Assembly: GCF_014302995.1 (NCBI RefSeq)
Contig: NZ_CP060295.1
Location: forward strand, 4,269,501-4,333,500
Source: Variovorax sp. PAMC26660
Lineage (GTDB): Bacteria; Pseudomonadota; Gammaproteobacteria; Burkholderiales; Burkholderiaceae_C
Length of the DNA stretch: 64,000 nt
Reading direction: 5' to 3'
Translations under genes and position numbers: made by a program
In this document: piece after piece, positions 50,357-58,723 of the stretch
Numbering within the stretch: the stretch's first letter is position 1
Layout: each line of letters begins with the position of its first letter
The notes under the pieces: generated by a model
The model's database searches: none
What the model was told of the DNA's origin: nothing
The model's input: only the letters and a program-made list of their open reading frames with translations

Positions 50357-53300
50357 ATGAATAAGTCTTACAGAAGCGTATGGAACGAAGCCCTGGGCGC
50401 ATGGGTGGCCATCGCTGAAATCGCTTCGGCTCGCGGCAAGCGCAGTAGCAATGTGCGCCTTGCTGACGGGCCCGAAGCCGGTGGCTTGGCCACGGTTCCT
50501 GGGTTTGCGCTGAGGTTGGTGGCCAGCGTCGTGCTTGGTCTTCCGGCTGTGTTCATGGGTGGCGAGGTCCAGGCTCAGACGCTGGGGAACGGGGGATTGA
50601 CCCTGTGCCAGCCGCAAAGCCCGAGTACTAACACTAACAACTTTGGCGCTGGCCCCAAGGGGACTACCCAAAGCATCAGTTGCACGGGTAATCCAACCCT
50701 GTCTTTCTTCCTCGGAAACTCCGCGAGCGATACAGGCGGGAACGGTTTTTCGTCGGCGACGGCTGCGGTTTATGGCTCCTTGGGTGGACAACTGACGCTG
50801 AAGGGCGTCAGCGTCCTCATTCAGGGACCGACAACCATCACGGGCACCCTCAACATGTCCGGCCAGCAGATCAACAGTCTTGCTGCGGGCACTGCACTCA
50901 CCGATGCAGTCAATGTCAGTCAGCTCAACGCCCTGTCGACGTCCGCGTCGACCGGCCTGAGCACCGCGACGAGCAGCATCGGTAGCCTGTCAACTTCGAC
51001 TTCAACCGGCCTGAGCACGGCGACGAGCGGCATCAACAGTCTGTCGACTTCGACTTCCACGGGCCTGAGCACCGCGACAAGCCGTATCGGCAGCCTGTCG
51101 ACTTCGACCTCGACTGGCCTGAGTACGGCAACCAGCAGCATCGGGAGCCTGTCGACTTCGACGTCCACGGGCCTGAGTACGACGAACAGCAGCGTCGCCA
51201 GCTTGTCGACGTCGACCTCGACCGGTCTGAGCACGGCGACGAGCAGCATCAGCAGTCTGTCGACTTCGACATCCACCGGGATCAGCAGCCTGTCGACTTC
51301 GACGTCCACTGGCCTGAGCACGGCGACCAGCAGCATTGGCAGCTTGTCGACGTCGACTTCGACCGGTCTGAGCACGGCGACGAGCAGCATCAGCAGTCTG
51401 TCGACTTCGACATCCACCGGGATCAGCAGCCTGTCGACCTCGACGTCCACTGGCCTGAGCACGGCGACCAGCAGCATCGGCAGCTTGTCGACGTCAACTT
51501 CGACCGGTCTGAGCACGGCGACGAGCAGCATCAGCAGTCTTTCGACGGGGCTGAGCACGACCAACAGCACCGTCAGCAGTCTTTCGACCGGCTTGAGCAC
51601 GTCCGCGAGCGGCATCACAAGCCTGTCCACAGGTCTGAGCACGACCAACAGCAGCGTTGCGAGCTTGTCGACTTCGACGTCCACTGGCCTGAGCACGGCG
51701 ACCAGCAGCATTGGCAGCTTGTCGACGTCGACTTCGACCGGTCTGAGCACTGCGACGAGCAGCATTGGTAGCCTGTCGACCTCGGCTTCCACTGGGATCA
51801 GCAGCCTGTCGACGTCGACCTCGACCGGCCTGAGCACCGCGACGAGCAGCATCAGCAGCCTGTCGACTTCGGCTTCGACCGGGATCAGCAGCCTGTCGAC
51901 TTCGGCTTCGACCGGGATCAGCAGCCTGTCGACTTCGACCTCGACGGGCCTGAGCACGGCGACCAGCAGCATTGGCAGCTTGTCGACGTCAACTTCGACC
52001 GGTCTGAGCACGGCGACCAGCAGCATCAGCAGCCTGTCGACCTCGGCTTCCACCGGGATCAGCAGCCTGTCGACTTCGACGTCGACTGGCCTGAGCACGG
52101 CGACCAGCAGCATTGGCAGCTTGTCGACGTCGACTTCGACCGGCCTGAGCACGGCGACGAGCAGCATTGGTAGCCTGTCGACTTCGGCTTCCACTGGGAT
52201 CAGCAGCCTGTCGACCTCGACGTCCACTGGCCTGAGCACGACCAACAGCAGTGTCGCCAGCTTGTCGACTTCCACCTCGACTGGCTTGAGCACCGCGACG
52301 AGCAGCATCAACAGCCTGTCGACCTCGGCTTCGACCGGGATCAGCAGCCTGTCGACTTCGACGTCCACTGGCCTGAGCACGGCGACCAGCAGCATTGGCA
52401 GCTTGTCGACGTCGACCTCGACCGGCCTGAGCACCGCGACGAGTGGCATCGGCAGCCTGTCCACGGGCCTGAGCACCGCAAACAGCAGCATCGGTAGCTT
52501 GTCGACCGGACTTGCCAACTCGGTGCAGTACGACGACGCATCCCACACGAAGGTGACCCTGGGCGGTGTCGGGGCGACCACGCCGGTAGTTCTCACGAAC
52601 GTTGCGCCAGGTGTGAACCCGACCGACGCGGTGAACTACAGCCAGTTGACCTCGCTGTCGACGACGTTCTCCAGTGGGATCTTGAGCCTGTCCACCGGCC
52701 TGAGCACCACCAACAGCAGCGTTGCCAGCTTGTCGACGTCAACTTCGACGGGTCTGAGCACGGCGACGAGCAGCATCGACAGCCTTTCGACTTCGACATC
52801 CACTGGTCTGAGCACGGCAACGAGCAGCATCAGCAGCTTGTCGACCTCGACTTCGACCGGTCTGAGCACGGCGACGAGCAGCATCGGTAGCCTGTCGACG
52901 TCGACCTCGACCGGTCTGAGCACGGCGACGAGCAGCATCGGTAGCCTGTCGACCTCGACTTCGACCGGTCTGAGCACGGCAACGAGCAGCATCAGCAGCT
53001 TGTCGACCTCGACTTCGACCGGTCTGAGCACGGCAACCAGCAGCATTGGTAGCCTCTCGACTTCGACCTCGACGGGTCTGAGCACCGCGACCAGCAGCAT
53101 CAGCAGCCTGTCGACCTCGACCTCGACTGGCCTGAGCACGGCAACCAGCAGCATTGGTAGCCTCTCGACTTCGACCTCGACGGGCCTGAGCACGGCAACC
53201 AGCAGCATCGGCAGCCTGTCGACGTCGACTTCGACGGGTCTGAGCACGGCGACGAGCAGCATCAGCAGCCTGTCGACCTCGACCTCGACTGGCCTGAGCA

Positions 53301-56300
53301 CGGCGACGAGCAGCATCGGTAGCCTGTCGACGTCCACTTCCACTGGCCTGAGCACGGCGACGAGCAGCATCGGCAGCCTGTCGACCTCGACTTCGACCGG
53401 CTTGAGCACGGCAACGAGCAGCATCAGCAGCTTGTCGACCTCGACGTCGACTGGCCTGAGCACGGCAACGAGCAGTATCAGCAGCCTGTCGACGTCGACC
53501 TCGACGGGTCTGAGCACCGCGACCAGCAGCATCGGCAGCCTCTCGACTTCGACATCCACTGGTCTGAGCACGGCGACGAGCAGCATTGGTAGCCTGTCGA
53601 CGTCGACCTCGACGGGCCTGAGCACAGCGACGAGCAGCATCAGCAGCCTTTCGACGTCCACTTCCACTGGTCTGAGCACGGCAACGAGCAGCATCAGCAG
53701 CCTGTCGACCTCGACGTCGACCGGTCTGAGCACGGCAACGAGCAGTATCAGCAGCCTGTCGACGTCGACCTCGACGGGTCTGAGCACCGCGACCAGCAGC
53801 ATCAGCAGCCTGTCGACCTCGACATCGACTGGCCTGAGCACGGCAACCAGCAGCATTGGTAGCCTCTCGACTTCGACCTCGACGGGCCTGAGCACGGCGA
53901 CGAGCAGCATTGGCAGCCTTTCGACGTCGACCTCGACTGGCCTGAGTACGGCGACCAGCAGCATCGGCAGCCTGTCGACTTCGACCTCGACTGGCCTGAG
54001 CACGGCAACGAGCAGCATCAGCAGCTTGTCGACCTCGACTTCGACGGGTCTGAGCACGGCAACGAGCAGCATCAGCAGCTTGTCGACCTCGACGTCGACT
54101 GGCCTGAGCACGGCAACGAGCAGTATCAGCAGCCTTTCGACGTCGACCTCGACCGGCCTGAGCACAGCGACTAGCAGCATCGGTAGCCTGTCGACCTCGA
54201 CCTCGACGGGTCTGAGCACGGCAACGAGCAGTATCAGCAGCCTGTCGACGTCGACCTCGACGGGTCTGAGCACCGCGACCAGCAGCATCGGCAGCTTGTC
54301 GACCTCGACTTCGACCGGCTTGAGCACGGCAACGAGCAGCATCAGCAGCCTGTCGACCTCGACATCGACAGGCCTGAGCACGGCAACCAGCAGCATCGGC
54401 AGCCTCTCGACTTCGACATCCACTGGTCTGAGCACGGCGACCAGCAGCATCAGCAGCCTGTCGACGTCGACCTCGACCGGTCTGAGCACGGCGACCAGCA
54501 GCATCAGCAGCCTGTCGACGTCGACCTCGACGGGTCTGAGCACGGCGACTAGCAGCATCGGCAGCCTGTCGACGTCCACTTCCACTGGCCTGAGCACGGC
54601 AACGAGCAGTATCAGCAGCCTGTCGACGTCGACCTCGACGGGTCTGAGCACCGCGACCAGCAGCATCGGCAGCTTGTCGACCTCGACTTCGACCGGCTTG
54701 AGCACGGCAACGAGCAGCATCAGCAGCCTGTCGACCTCGACGTCGACCGGTCTGAGCACGGCGACCAGCAGCATCGGCAGCCTTTCGACGTCAACCTCGA
54801 CCGGTCTGAGCACGGCGACGAGCAGCATCAGCAGCCTGTCGACGTCGACCTCGACTGGCCTGAGCACCGCAACGAGCAGCATCAGCAGCCTGTCGACCTC
54901 GACGTCGACTGGCCTGAGCACGGCGACGAGCAGCATTGGCAGCCTTTCGACGTCGACCTCGACTGGCCTGAGTACGGCGACCAGCAGCATCGGCAGCCTG
55001 TCGACTTCGACCTCGACTGGCCTGAGCACGGCAACGAGCAGCATCAGCAGCTTGTCGACCTCGACTTCGACGGGTCTGAGCACGGCGACGAGCAGCATCG
55101 GCAGCCTGTCCACCGCCCTGAGCACGACGACAAGCGGCATCGCCAGCCTGTCGACGTCGACTTCGACGGGCCTGAGCACCGCGACCAGCAGCATCAGCAG
55201 CTTGTCGACCTCGACTTCGACCGGCCTGAGCACCGCGACGAGCGGCATCGGCAGCCTGTCCACTGGTCTGAGCACGGCCACCAGCAACGTCAGCAGCCTG
55301 AGCACGGCGGTCAACGATATCAACACCAAGGGTGCGAAGTACTTCCATGCCAACTCGACAGCCCCGGATTCCGTGGCCAGTGGGCAGGATTCGGTGGCGA
55401 TCGGCCCGCAATCGGTGGCCAGCGGCGCCAACTCCTTCGCTGCCGGCAACGGCGCGAAGGCCACGGCCGACGGCGCGGTGGCGATCGGCTTCGGTGCCCA
55501 GGCGACGGGTGCCAATGCCATCGCGATCGGTACGGGGGCGCTTGCCACCGGCTCGCAGGCCTTCGGTGCCGACTCCCGTGCAGGCGGTGGTGGCGTGGCC
55601 TTCGGTGACAACGCCGACGCCGGCGGCACGCCGCTGAGCAAGGCGCAGAACGTCTCCCAGGGCACGGCCATCGGCTTCGGCGCGGTGGTCACGCAAAGCG
55701 GCGGTGTGGCGCTGGGTGCGAACTCGGTGGCCTCCAGGGCTGCGGGCGTGGCCGGCTACGTGCCGGGCAATGCGACGGCAGACCAGCAGGCCGCCATCGC
55801 AGCGACCACCAGCACGCAGGCCGCGGTCTCGGTGGGCGATGCCAACAGCAACCAGTTCCGCCAGATCACGGGCGTGGCGGCAGGCTCGGCCGACAGCGAC
55901 GCGACCAACGTGGCGCAGTTGAAGGCAGCGTCGAATGCCTCAAAGGCCGGCAGCATCCAGTACGCGACCAATCCGGACGGCTCGGTCAACTACAACCAGG
56001 TCAACCTGGGCAACGGTGTACCGGGTGGCACGCGCATCAGCAACGTGGCACCAGGCATCCAGCCGGGCGACGCGGTCAACGTCGGGCAGCTCAACCAGGT
56101 GCAAAGCCAGGTGGGTGAGGTGGCGCGCATTGCCTACTCGGGCTCGGCGATGGCCTTCGCGATGTCTGGGACCTATCTGCCAACGCTGTACCCCGGAGAA
56201 AAGACAGTCGGTGTTGGCCTGGGCTCGTACAAGGGCTACAGCGCGGTGGCGCTGACCTTCAAGGCGCTGTCGGACGACGGCAAGATGTCCTGGGGCGCGG

Positions 56301-56362
56301 GCCTGTCGACCACGGGCAAGGAGTGGGGCATCAACGCCGGTATCGGCTGGAAGTGGAAGTAA
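50357..56362 (+). CDS. giant trimeric autotransporter adhesin (YadA family)
   Basis: A 2001-residue type Vc secreted adhesin. An extended signal peptide (Met-Asn-Lys-Ser-Tyr-Arg-Ser-Val-Trp-Asn, about 1-30) leads to a hydrophobic core and probable cleavage after residue 73. A short unique N-terminal domain (about 74-190) ends in the neck-like Thr-Asp-Ala-Val-Asn-Val-Ser-Gln-Leu. A Ser/Thr-rich repeat stalk (about 193-719 and 777-1650) is interrupted once by a Val-Gln-Tyr-Asp-Asp and neck module. A YadA-type head (about 1664-1805, repeated Ala-Ile-Gly) comes next, then a second neck and the C-terminal beta-barrel anchor ending Gly-Trp-Lys-Trp-Lys. The main repeat is LSTSTSTGLSTATSSIGS, 18 residues. 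It is flanked by DUF2827 and glycosyltransferase genes. The head placed close to the membrane is odd. Confidence 0.95.
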   Translation: MNKSYRSVWNEALGAWVAIAEIASARGKRSSNVRLADGPEAGGLATVPGFALRLVASVVLGLPAVFMGGEVQAQTLGNGGLTLCQPQSPSTNTNNFGAGPKGTTQSISCTGNPTLSFFLGNSASDTGGNGFSSATAAVYGSLGGQLTLKGVSVLIQGPTTITGTLNMSGQQINSLAAGTALTDAVNVSQLNALSTSASTGLSTATSSIGSLSTSTSTGLSTATSGINSLSTSTSTGLSTATSRIGSLSTSTSTGLSTATSSIGSLSTSTSTGLSTTNSSVASLSTSTSTGLSTATSSISSLSTSTSTGISSLSTSTSTGLSTATSSIGSLSTSTSTGLSTATSSISSLSTSTSTGISSLSTSTSTGLSTATSSIGSLSTSTSTGLSTATSSISSLSTGLSTTNSTVSSLSTGLSTSASGITSLSTGLSTTNSSVASLSTSTSTGLSTATSSIGSLSTSTSTGLSTATSSIGSLSTSASTGISSLSTSTSTGLSTATSSISSLSTSASTGISSLSTSASTGISSLSTSTSTGLSTATSSIGSLSTSTSTGLSTATSSISSLSTSASTGISSLSTSTSTGLSTATSSIGSLSTSTSTGLSTATSSIGSLSTSASTGISSLSTSTSTGLSTTNSSVASLSTSTSTGLSTATSSINSLSTSASTGISSLSTSTSTGLSTATSSIGSLSTSTSTGLSTATSGIGSLSTGLSTANSSIGSLSTGLANSVQYDDASHTKVTLGGVGATTPVVLTNVAPGVNPTDAVNYSQLTSLSTTFSSGILSLSTGLSTTNSSVASLSTSTSTGLSTATSSIDSLSTSTSTGLSTATSSISSLSTSTSTGLSTATSSIGSLSTSTSTGLSTATSSIGSLSTSTSTGLSTATSSISSLSTSTSTGLSTATSSIGSLSTSTSTGLSTATSSISSLSTSTSTGLSTATSSIGSLSTSTSTGLSTATSSIGSLSTSTSTGLSTATSSISSLSTSTSTGLSTATSSIGSLSTSTSTGLSTATSSIGSLSTSTSTGLSTATSSISSLSTSTSTGLSTATSSISSLSTSTSTGLSTATSSIGSLSTSTSTGLSTATSSIGSLSTSTSTGLSTATSSISSLSTSTSTGLSTATSSISSLSTSTSTGLSTATSSISSLSTSTSTGLSTATSSISSLSTSTSTGLSTATSSIGSLSTSTSTGLSTATSSIGSLSTSTSTGLSTATSSIGSLSTSTSTGLSTATSSISSLSTSTSTGLSTATSSISSLSTSTSTGLSTATSSISSLSTSTSTGLSTATSSIGSLSTSTSTGLSTATSSISSLSTSTSTGLSTATSSIGSLSTSTSTGLSTATSSISSLSTSTSTGLSTATSSIGSLSTSTSTGLSTATSSISSLSTSTSTGLSTATSSISSLSTSTSTGLSTATSSIGSLSTSTSTGLSTATSSISSLSTSTSTGLSTATSSIGSLSTSTSTGLSTATSSISSLSTSTSTGLSTATSSIGSLSTSTSTGLSTATSSISSLSTSTSTGLSTATSSISSLSTSTSTGLSTATSSIGSLSTSTSTGLSTATSSIGSLSTSTSTGLSTATSSISSLSTSTSTGLSTATSSIGSLSTALSTTTSGIASLSTSTSTGLSTATSSISSLSTSTSTGLSTATSGIGSLSTGLSTATSNVSSLSTAVNDINTKGAKYFHANSTAPDSVASGQDSVAIGPQSVASGANSFAAGNGAKATADGAVAIGFGAQATGANAIAIGTGALATGSQAFGADSRAGGGGVAFGDNADAGGTPLSKAQNVSQGTAIGFGAVVTQSGGVALGANSVASRAAGVAGYVPGNATADQQAAIAATTSTQAAVSVGDANSNQFRQITGVAAGSADSDATNVAQLKAASNASKAGSIQYATNPDGSVNYNQVNLGNGVPGGTRISNVAPGIQPGDAVNVGQLNQVQSQVGEVARIAYSGSAMAFAMSGTYLPTLYPGEKTVGVGLGSYKGYSAVALTFKALSDDGKMSWGAGLSTTGKEWGINAGIGWKWK
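50933..52513 (+). repeat. adhesin repeat array 1 (mixed 18-, 14- and 11-residue units)
   Basis: In-frame tandem repeats encoding residues 193-719. The 54-base unit for LSTSTSTGLSTATSSIGS alternates with 33-base units (LSTSTSTGISS) and 42-base units (LSTGLSTTNSTVSS). A higher-order block of 141 bases (47 residues, 18+18+11) is duplicated between 51250 and 51540. Codons vary synonymously while the peptide is kept. By length the array equals about 29 standard units. Confidence 0.93.
52686..55308 (+). repeat. adhesin repeat array 2 (about 48 nearly uniform 54-base units)
   Basis: Almost uninterrupted 54-base in-frame units, alternating mainly between endings Ser-Ile-Gly-Ser and Ser-Ile-Ser-Ser. 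GTCGAC recurs with the 54-base period. A stretch of more than 140 bases around 54218 recurs identically 378 bases (7 units) later, and one around 53909 recurs 1026 bases (19 units) later, showing segmental duplication. The unit number is estimated from length. Confidence 0.93.
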
Positions 56363-56382
56363 TCGACATTTGCTGCCGCTGA

Positions 56383-56400
56383 CCCGATCACCGGATCGGG
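56383..56400 (+). other. hairpin directly after the adhesin gene
   Basis: CCCGATC (56383-56389) pairs perfectly with GATCGGG (56394-56400) around ACCG. It lies 20 bases after the adhesin stop and immediately before the terminator. It may protect the mRNA 3' end or strengthen termination. Confidence 0.55.
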
Positions 56401-56406
56401 TAATCT

Positions 56407-56450
56407 GCTGGCTCCCGCGCCCCTTGGACGCGGGAGCCAGCTTGCTTTTC
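56407..56450 (+). terminator. intrinsic terminator after the adhesin gene
   Basis: A perfect 13-bp stem (56407-56419 with 56429-56441) around the loop CCCCTTGGA, followed by TTGCTTTTC. It lies only 16 bases before the next DUF2827 gene, so that gene needs readthrough or a promoter inside this short space or the adhesin 3' end. Confidence 0.85.
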
Positions 56451-56466
56451 AAGACCTATATTTCAT

Positions 56467-57603
56467 ATGCGCATCGGCATTTCCGTCATCACCCGCGCGG
56501 GGCAGAGCATCTGGGAAAACGGCCTCGGACAGAACGTCGTGTTCCTCGCGCGCCTGTTCCAGCAACTGCCCTTCGTGCAATCGGTGGTGCTGATCGACGT
56601 GGGCGACCAGCAGGTCATGCCCGCGCAGGTCGACCTGAACGCCCTGGGGCTGCGGCTGATGCGCGCGCATGAAGCCACCGACGAAGTGGACGTGATCATC
56701 GAGATGGCCGGTGCCCTCGATCCGCAATGGCTGGCGCTGCAGCGCGCGCGCGGCAAGAAGGTCGTGTACTACTGCGCCGGGCAGCCCTATGCGGCCCTGA
56801 TCGAGCCGGCTGTGTTCGACAAGCCCGGTCTTTTCTCCCGCCCCGATCGCTGCGACGAAATCTGGCTGCTGCCCGAGTACCAGACCTTCGCAAGCTTCCA
56901 GCGCGTGCTGCATCGCTGCCCGGTGCGCGTTGTGCCGTACCTGTGGCATCCGCAATTCCTGGAGCAGCGCATTGCCGAGGTCACGCAGCTCGGCCATCGC
57001 TTCGGCTGGCAAACGGGCGTCGTGCGCGCCGGCCTGCGCGTGGCGATCTTCGAGCCCAACGTGTCGGTGGCCAAGACCTCGAGCATCTCGATGCTGGCCT
57101 GCGACGAGGCCTACCGCGCCGAGCCGGGCAGCGTCGCGATGATGAACGTGCTCAACACGCTGCACATGAAGGACCACCCGACGATGCTGTACTTCGCGAA
57201 CCAACTGGACCTGGTGCAGCAGCACAAGGCGCTGTTCCTGGGCCGGCACGACATCGTGGGCTTCATGGTGCAGAGCGCCGACGCGGTGGTGTCGCACCAG
57301 TGGACCAACGACCAGAACTACAGCTACCTCGATGCTCTCTACGGCGACTACCCGCTGGTGCACAACTCGCCCTGGCTGCATGGCTTTGGCGCGGGCTATT
57401 ACTACCCCGGCTTCGAGGCGGCCGAAGGTGGGCGGCAGCTTCGCATCGCAGCCAGCGAACACGACACACGGCTCGAAGACTACCGGCAGCGGTCACGGCA
57501 GGTGTTCGATGCCGTCGATCCTTTCAACGCAGCGAACGTCGAAGCCTATGCGCGGCTCCTGCTCGACCTGCAGGCGAAAACCCCGGTGGGCGTGACGGCA
57601 TGA
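56467..57603 (+). CDS. DUF2827 protein, putative glycosyltransferase (copy 2)
   Basis: A 378-residue soluble protein. Family marks are Ile-Trp-Glu-Asn-Gly-Leu-Gly-Gln-Asn, Phe-Glu-Pro-Asn-Val-Ser-Val-Ala-Lys, Leu-His-Met-Lys-Asp-His-Pro, and Ser276-His-Gln-Trp-Thr-Asn followed by Tyr-Leu-Asp-Ala-Leu-Tyr-Gly-Asp-Tyr-Pro-Leu-Val-His-Asn-Ser. The last block looks like the Glu/Gly-Pro-rich sugar-nucleotide region of GT-B enzymes (inference). No signal peptide is seen, so it should act in the cytoplasm, before adhesin export. Its stop overlaps the start of copy 3. The ribosome-binding site is weak. Confidence 0.8.
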   Translation: MRIGISVITRAGQSIWENGLGQNVVFLARLFQQLPFVQSVVLIDVGDQQVMPAQVDLNALGLRLMRAHEATDEVDVIIEMAGALDPQWLALQRARGKKVVYYCAGQPYAALIEPAVFDKPGLFSRPDRCDEIWLLPEYQTFASFQRVLHRCPVRVVPYLWHPQFLEQRIAEVTQLGHRFGWQTGVVRAGLRVAIFEPNVSVAKTSSISMLACDEAYRAEPGSVAMMNVLNTLHMKDHPTMLYFANQLDLVQQHKALFLGRHDIVGFMVQSADAVVSHQWTNDQNYSYLDALYGDYPLVHNSPWLHGFGAGYYYPGFEAAEGGRQLRIAASEHDTRLEDYRQRSRQVFDAVDPFNAANVEAYARLLLDLQAKTPVGVTA

Positions 57604-58715
57604 AGCAATTGAAAGTCGGCGTTTCCATCCTCGTGCGCAAGGGCGAGCAGTCGCTCTGGGAAAACGGCATCTACCAGAACTGCCTGTTCTTCGTCATGCT
57701 GCTGCTGCGCTCGCCCCTCGTGAGCCAGGCTTTCCTGGTGACCGGCGGCGGCGACGGCTCGCCTGAAGATGCGAACTTCCTGTCCGATTCGCCGGTGCCG
57801 TTGATCGACATGGCGCAAGCGGCACAAGAGCTCGATGTGATGGTCGAGATGAGCGCACAACTGAGCCGCGACTGGATGGTGGCGTTCCGCGAGCGCGGCG
57901 GCAAGATCGTGTCGATGCGCGTGGGCAACGACTACGTGATCGACATCGAGCGCATGGTGTTCGACAAACCCCACGGCCTTTTGCTGACCGGCGCGCCCTA
58001 CGACGAGATCTGGACGATCCCCGAATACGAGGCCACCTGCGTGCCTTACTTCGCGAGTGGCTTTCGTGCGCCGGTGCGCATGGTGCCGCACCTGTGGAGC
58101 CCGCTGGTGCTGGACCGCGCCTCTGCCGGATTGCCCGAAGGGCACCGCTTCGACTACCAGCCCGGCCGCAAGCGCTGGCGCGTCGCGATGTTCGAGCCCA
58201 ACATCTGCATGGTGAAGACCAGCCACATTCCCCTGCTGTGCTGCGAGGCCGCGCACCGCGCCGACCCCGACCTGCTCGAACACGTCTACGCGTACAACAC
58301 CTTCCACATGAAGGACCACCCGGTCTTCAACGGCTTTGCCAACAGCCTGGACATCGTTCGCCACGGGCTGAGCACTTTCGAGGGTCGTTTCCCGACCTGG
58401 CAGGTGATGGCGTTCAACGTGGACGCGGTCATCAGCCATCACTGGGAGAACGGCCAGAACTACCTCTATTACGAGGCGCTCTACGGCGGCTATCCCCTGA
58501 TCCATAACTCCCACCTGATCGGCGATTGCGGCTACCGCTATCACGACTTCGATTGCGAAGAGGGCGGGCGTGCGCTGCAGCAGGCCTTTGCGGAGCACGA
58601 CGAGAACCTCGCGTCCTACCGCGAGCGTGCTCGCCGCTTCATCGCCACCCTCGACCCGGAAAGCGAAGAGAACGTGCGCATCTATACCGCCGCTTTCGAA
58701 AACCTCTGCGCGTGA
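57600..58715 (+). CDS. DUF2827 protein, putative glycosyltransferase (copy 3)
   Basis: A 371-residue protein with the same marks as its neighbour: Leu-Trp-Glu-Asn-Gly-Ile-Tyr-Gln-Asn, Phe-Glu-Pro-Asn-Ile-Cys-Met-Val-Lys-Thr-Ser, His-Met-Lys-Asp-His-Pro, and Ser-His-His-Trp-Glu-Asn-Gly-Gln-Asn-Tyr followed by Gly-Gly-Tyr-Pro-Leu-Ile-His-Asn-Ser. The Gly-Arg-His motif of the other two copies is replaced by Gly-Arg-Phe-Pro, so specificity may differ. ATG 57600 overlaps the previous stop (ATGA), so coupled translation is likely. Confidence 0.8.
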   Translation: MKQLKVGVSILVRKGEQSLWENGIYQNCLFFVMLLLRSPLVSQAFLVTGGGDGSPEDANFLSDSPVPLIDMAQAAQELDVMVEMSAQLSRDWMVAFRERGGKIVSMRVGNDYVIDIERMVFDKPHGLLLTGAPYDEIWTIPEYEATCVPYFASGFRAPVRMVPHLWSPLVLDRASAGLPEGHRFDYQPGRKRWRVAMFEPNICMVKTSHIPLLCCEAAHRADPDLLEHVYAYNTFHMKDHPVFNGFANSLDIVRHGLSTFEGRFPTWQVMAFNVDAVISHHWENGQNYLYYEALYGGYPLIHNSHLIGDCGYRYHDFDCEEGGRALQQAFAEHDENLASYRERARRFIATLDPESEENVRIYTAAFENLCA

Positions 58716-58723
58716 GACCAACG

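Noticed and set aside
50933..55308. Regularly spaced repeats resembling a CRISPR array.
   Set aside because: Units are contiguous, in frame and have no unique spacers; they encode the adhesin stalk. No cas genes are present.
52636..55692. A 1018-codon open frame on the minus strand through the adhesin repeats, and a 558-codon one at 50920-52596.
   Set aside because: They are the mirror of a 54-base coding repeat that lacks stops in this frame. The peptides are monotonous Leu/Val repeats with no start context or family match, and the plus-strand protein has signal, head and anchor domains.
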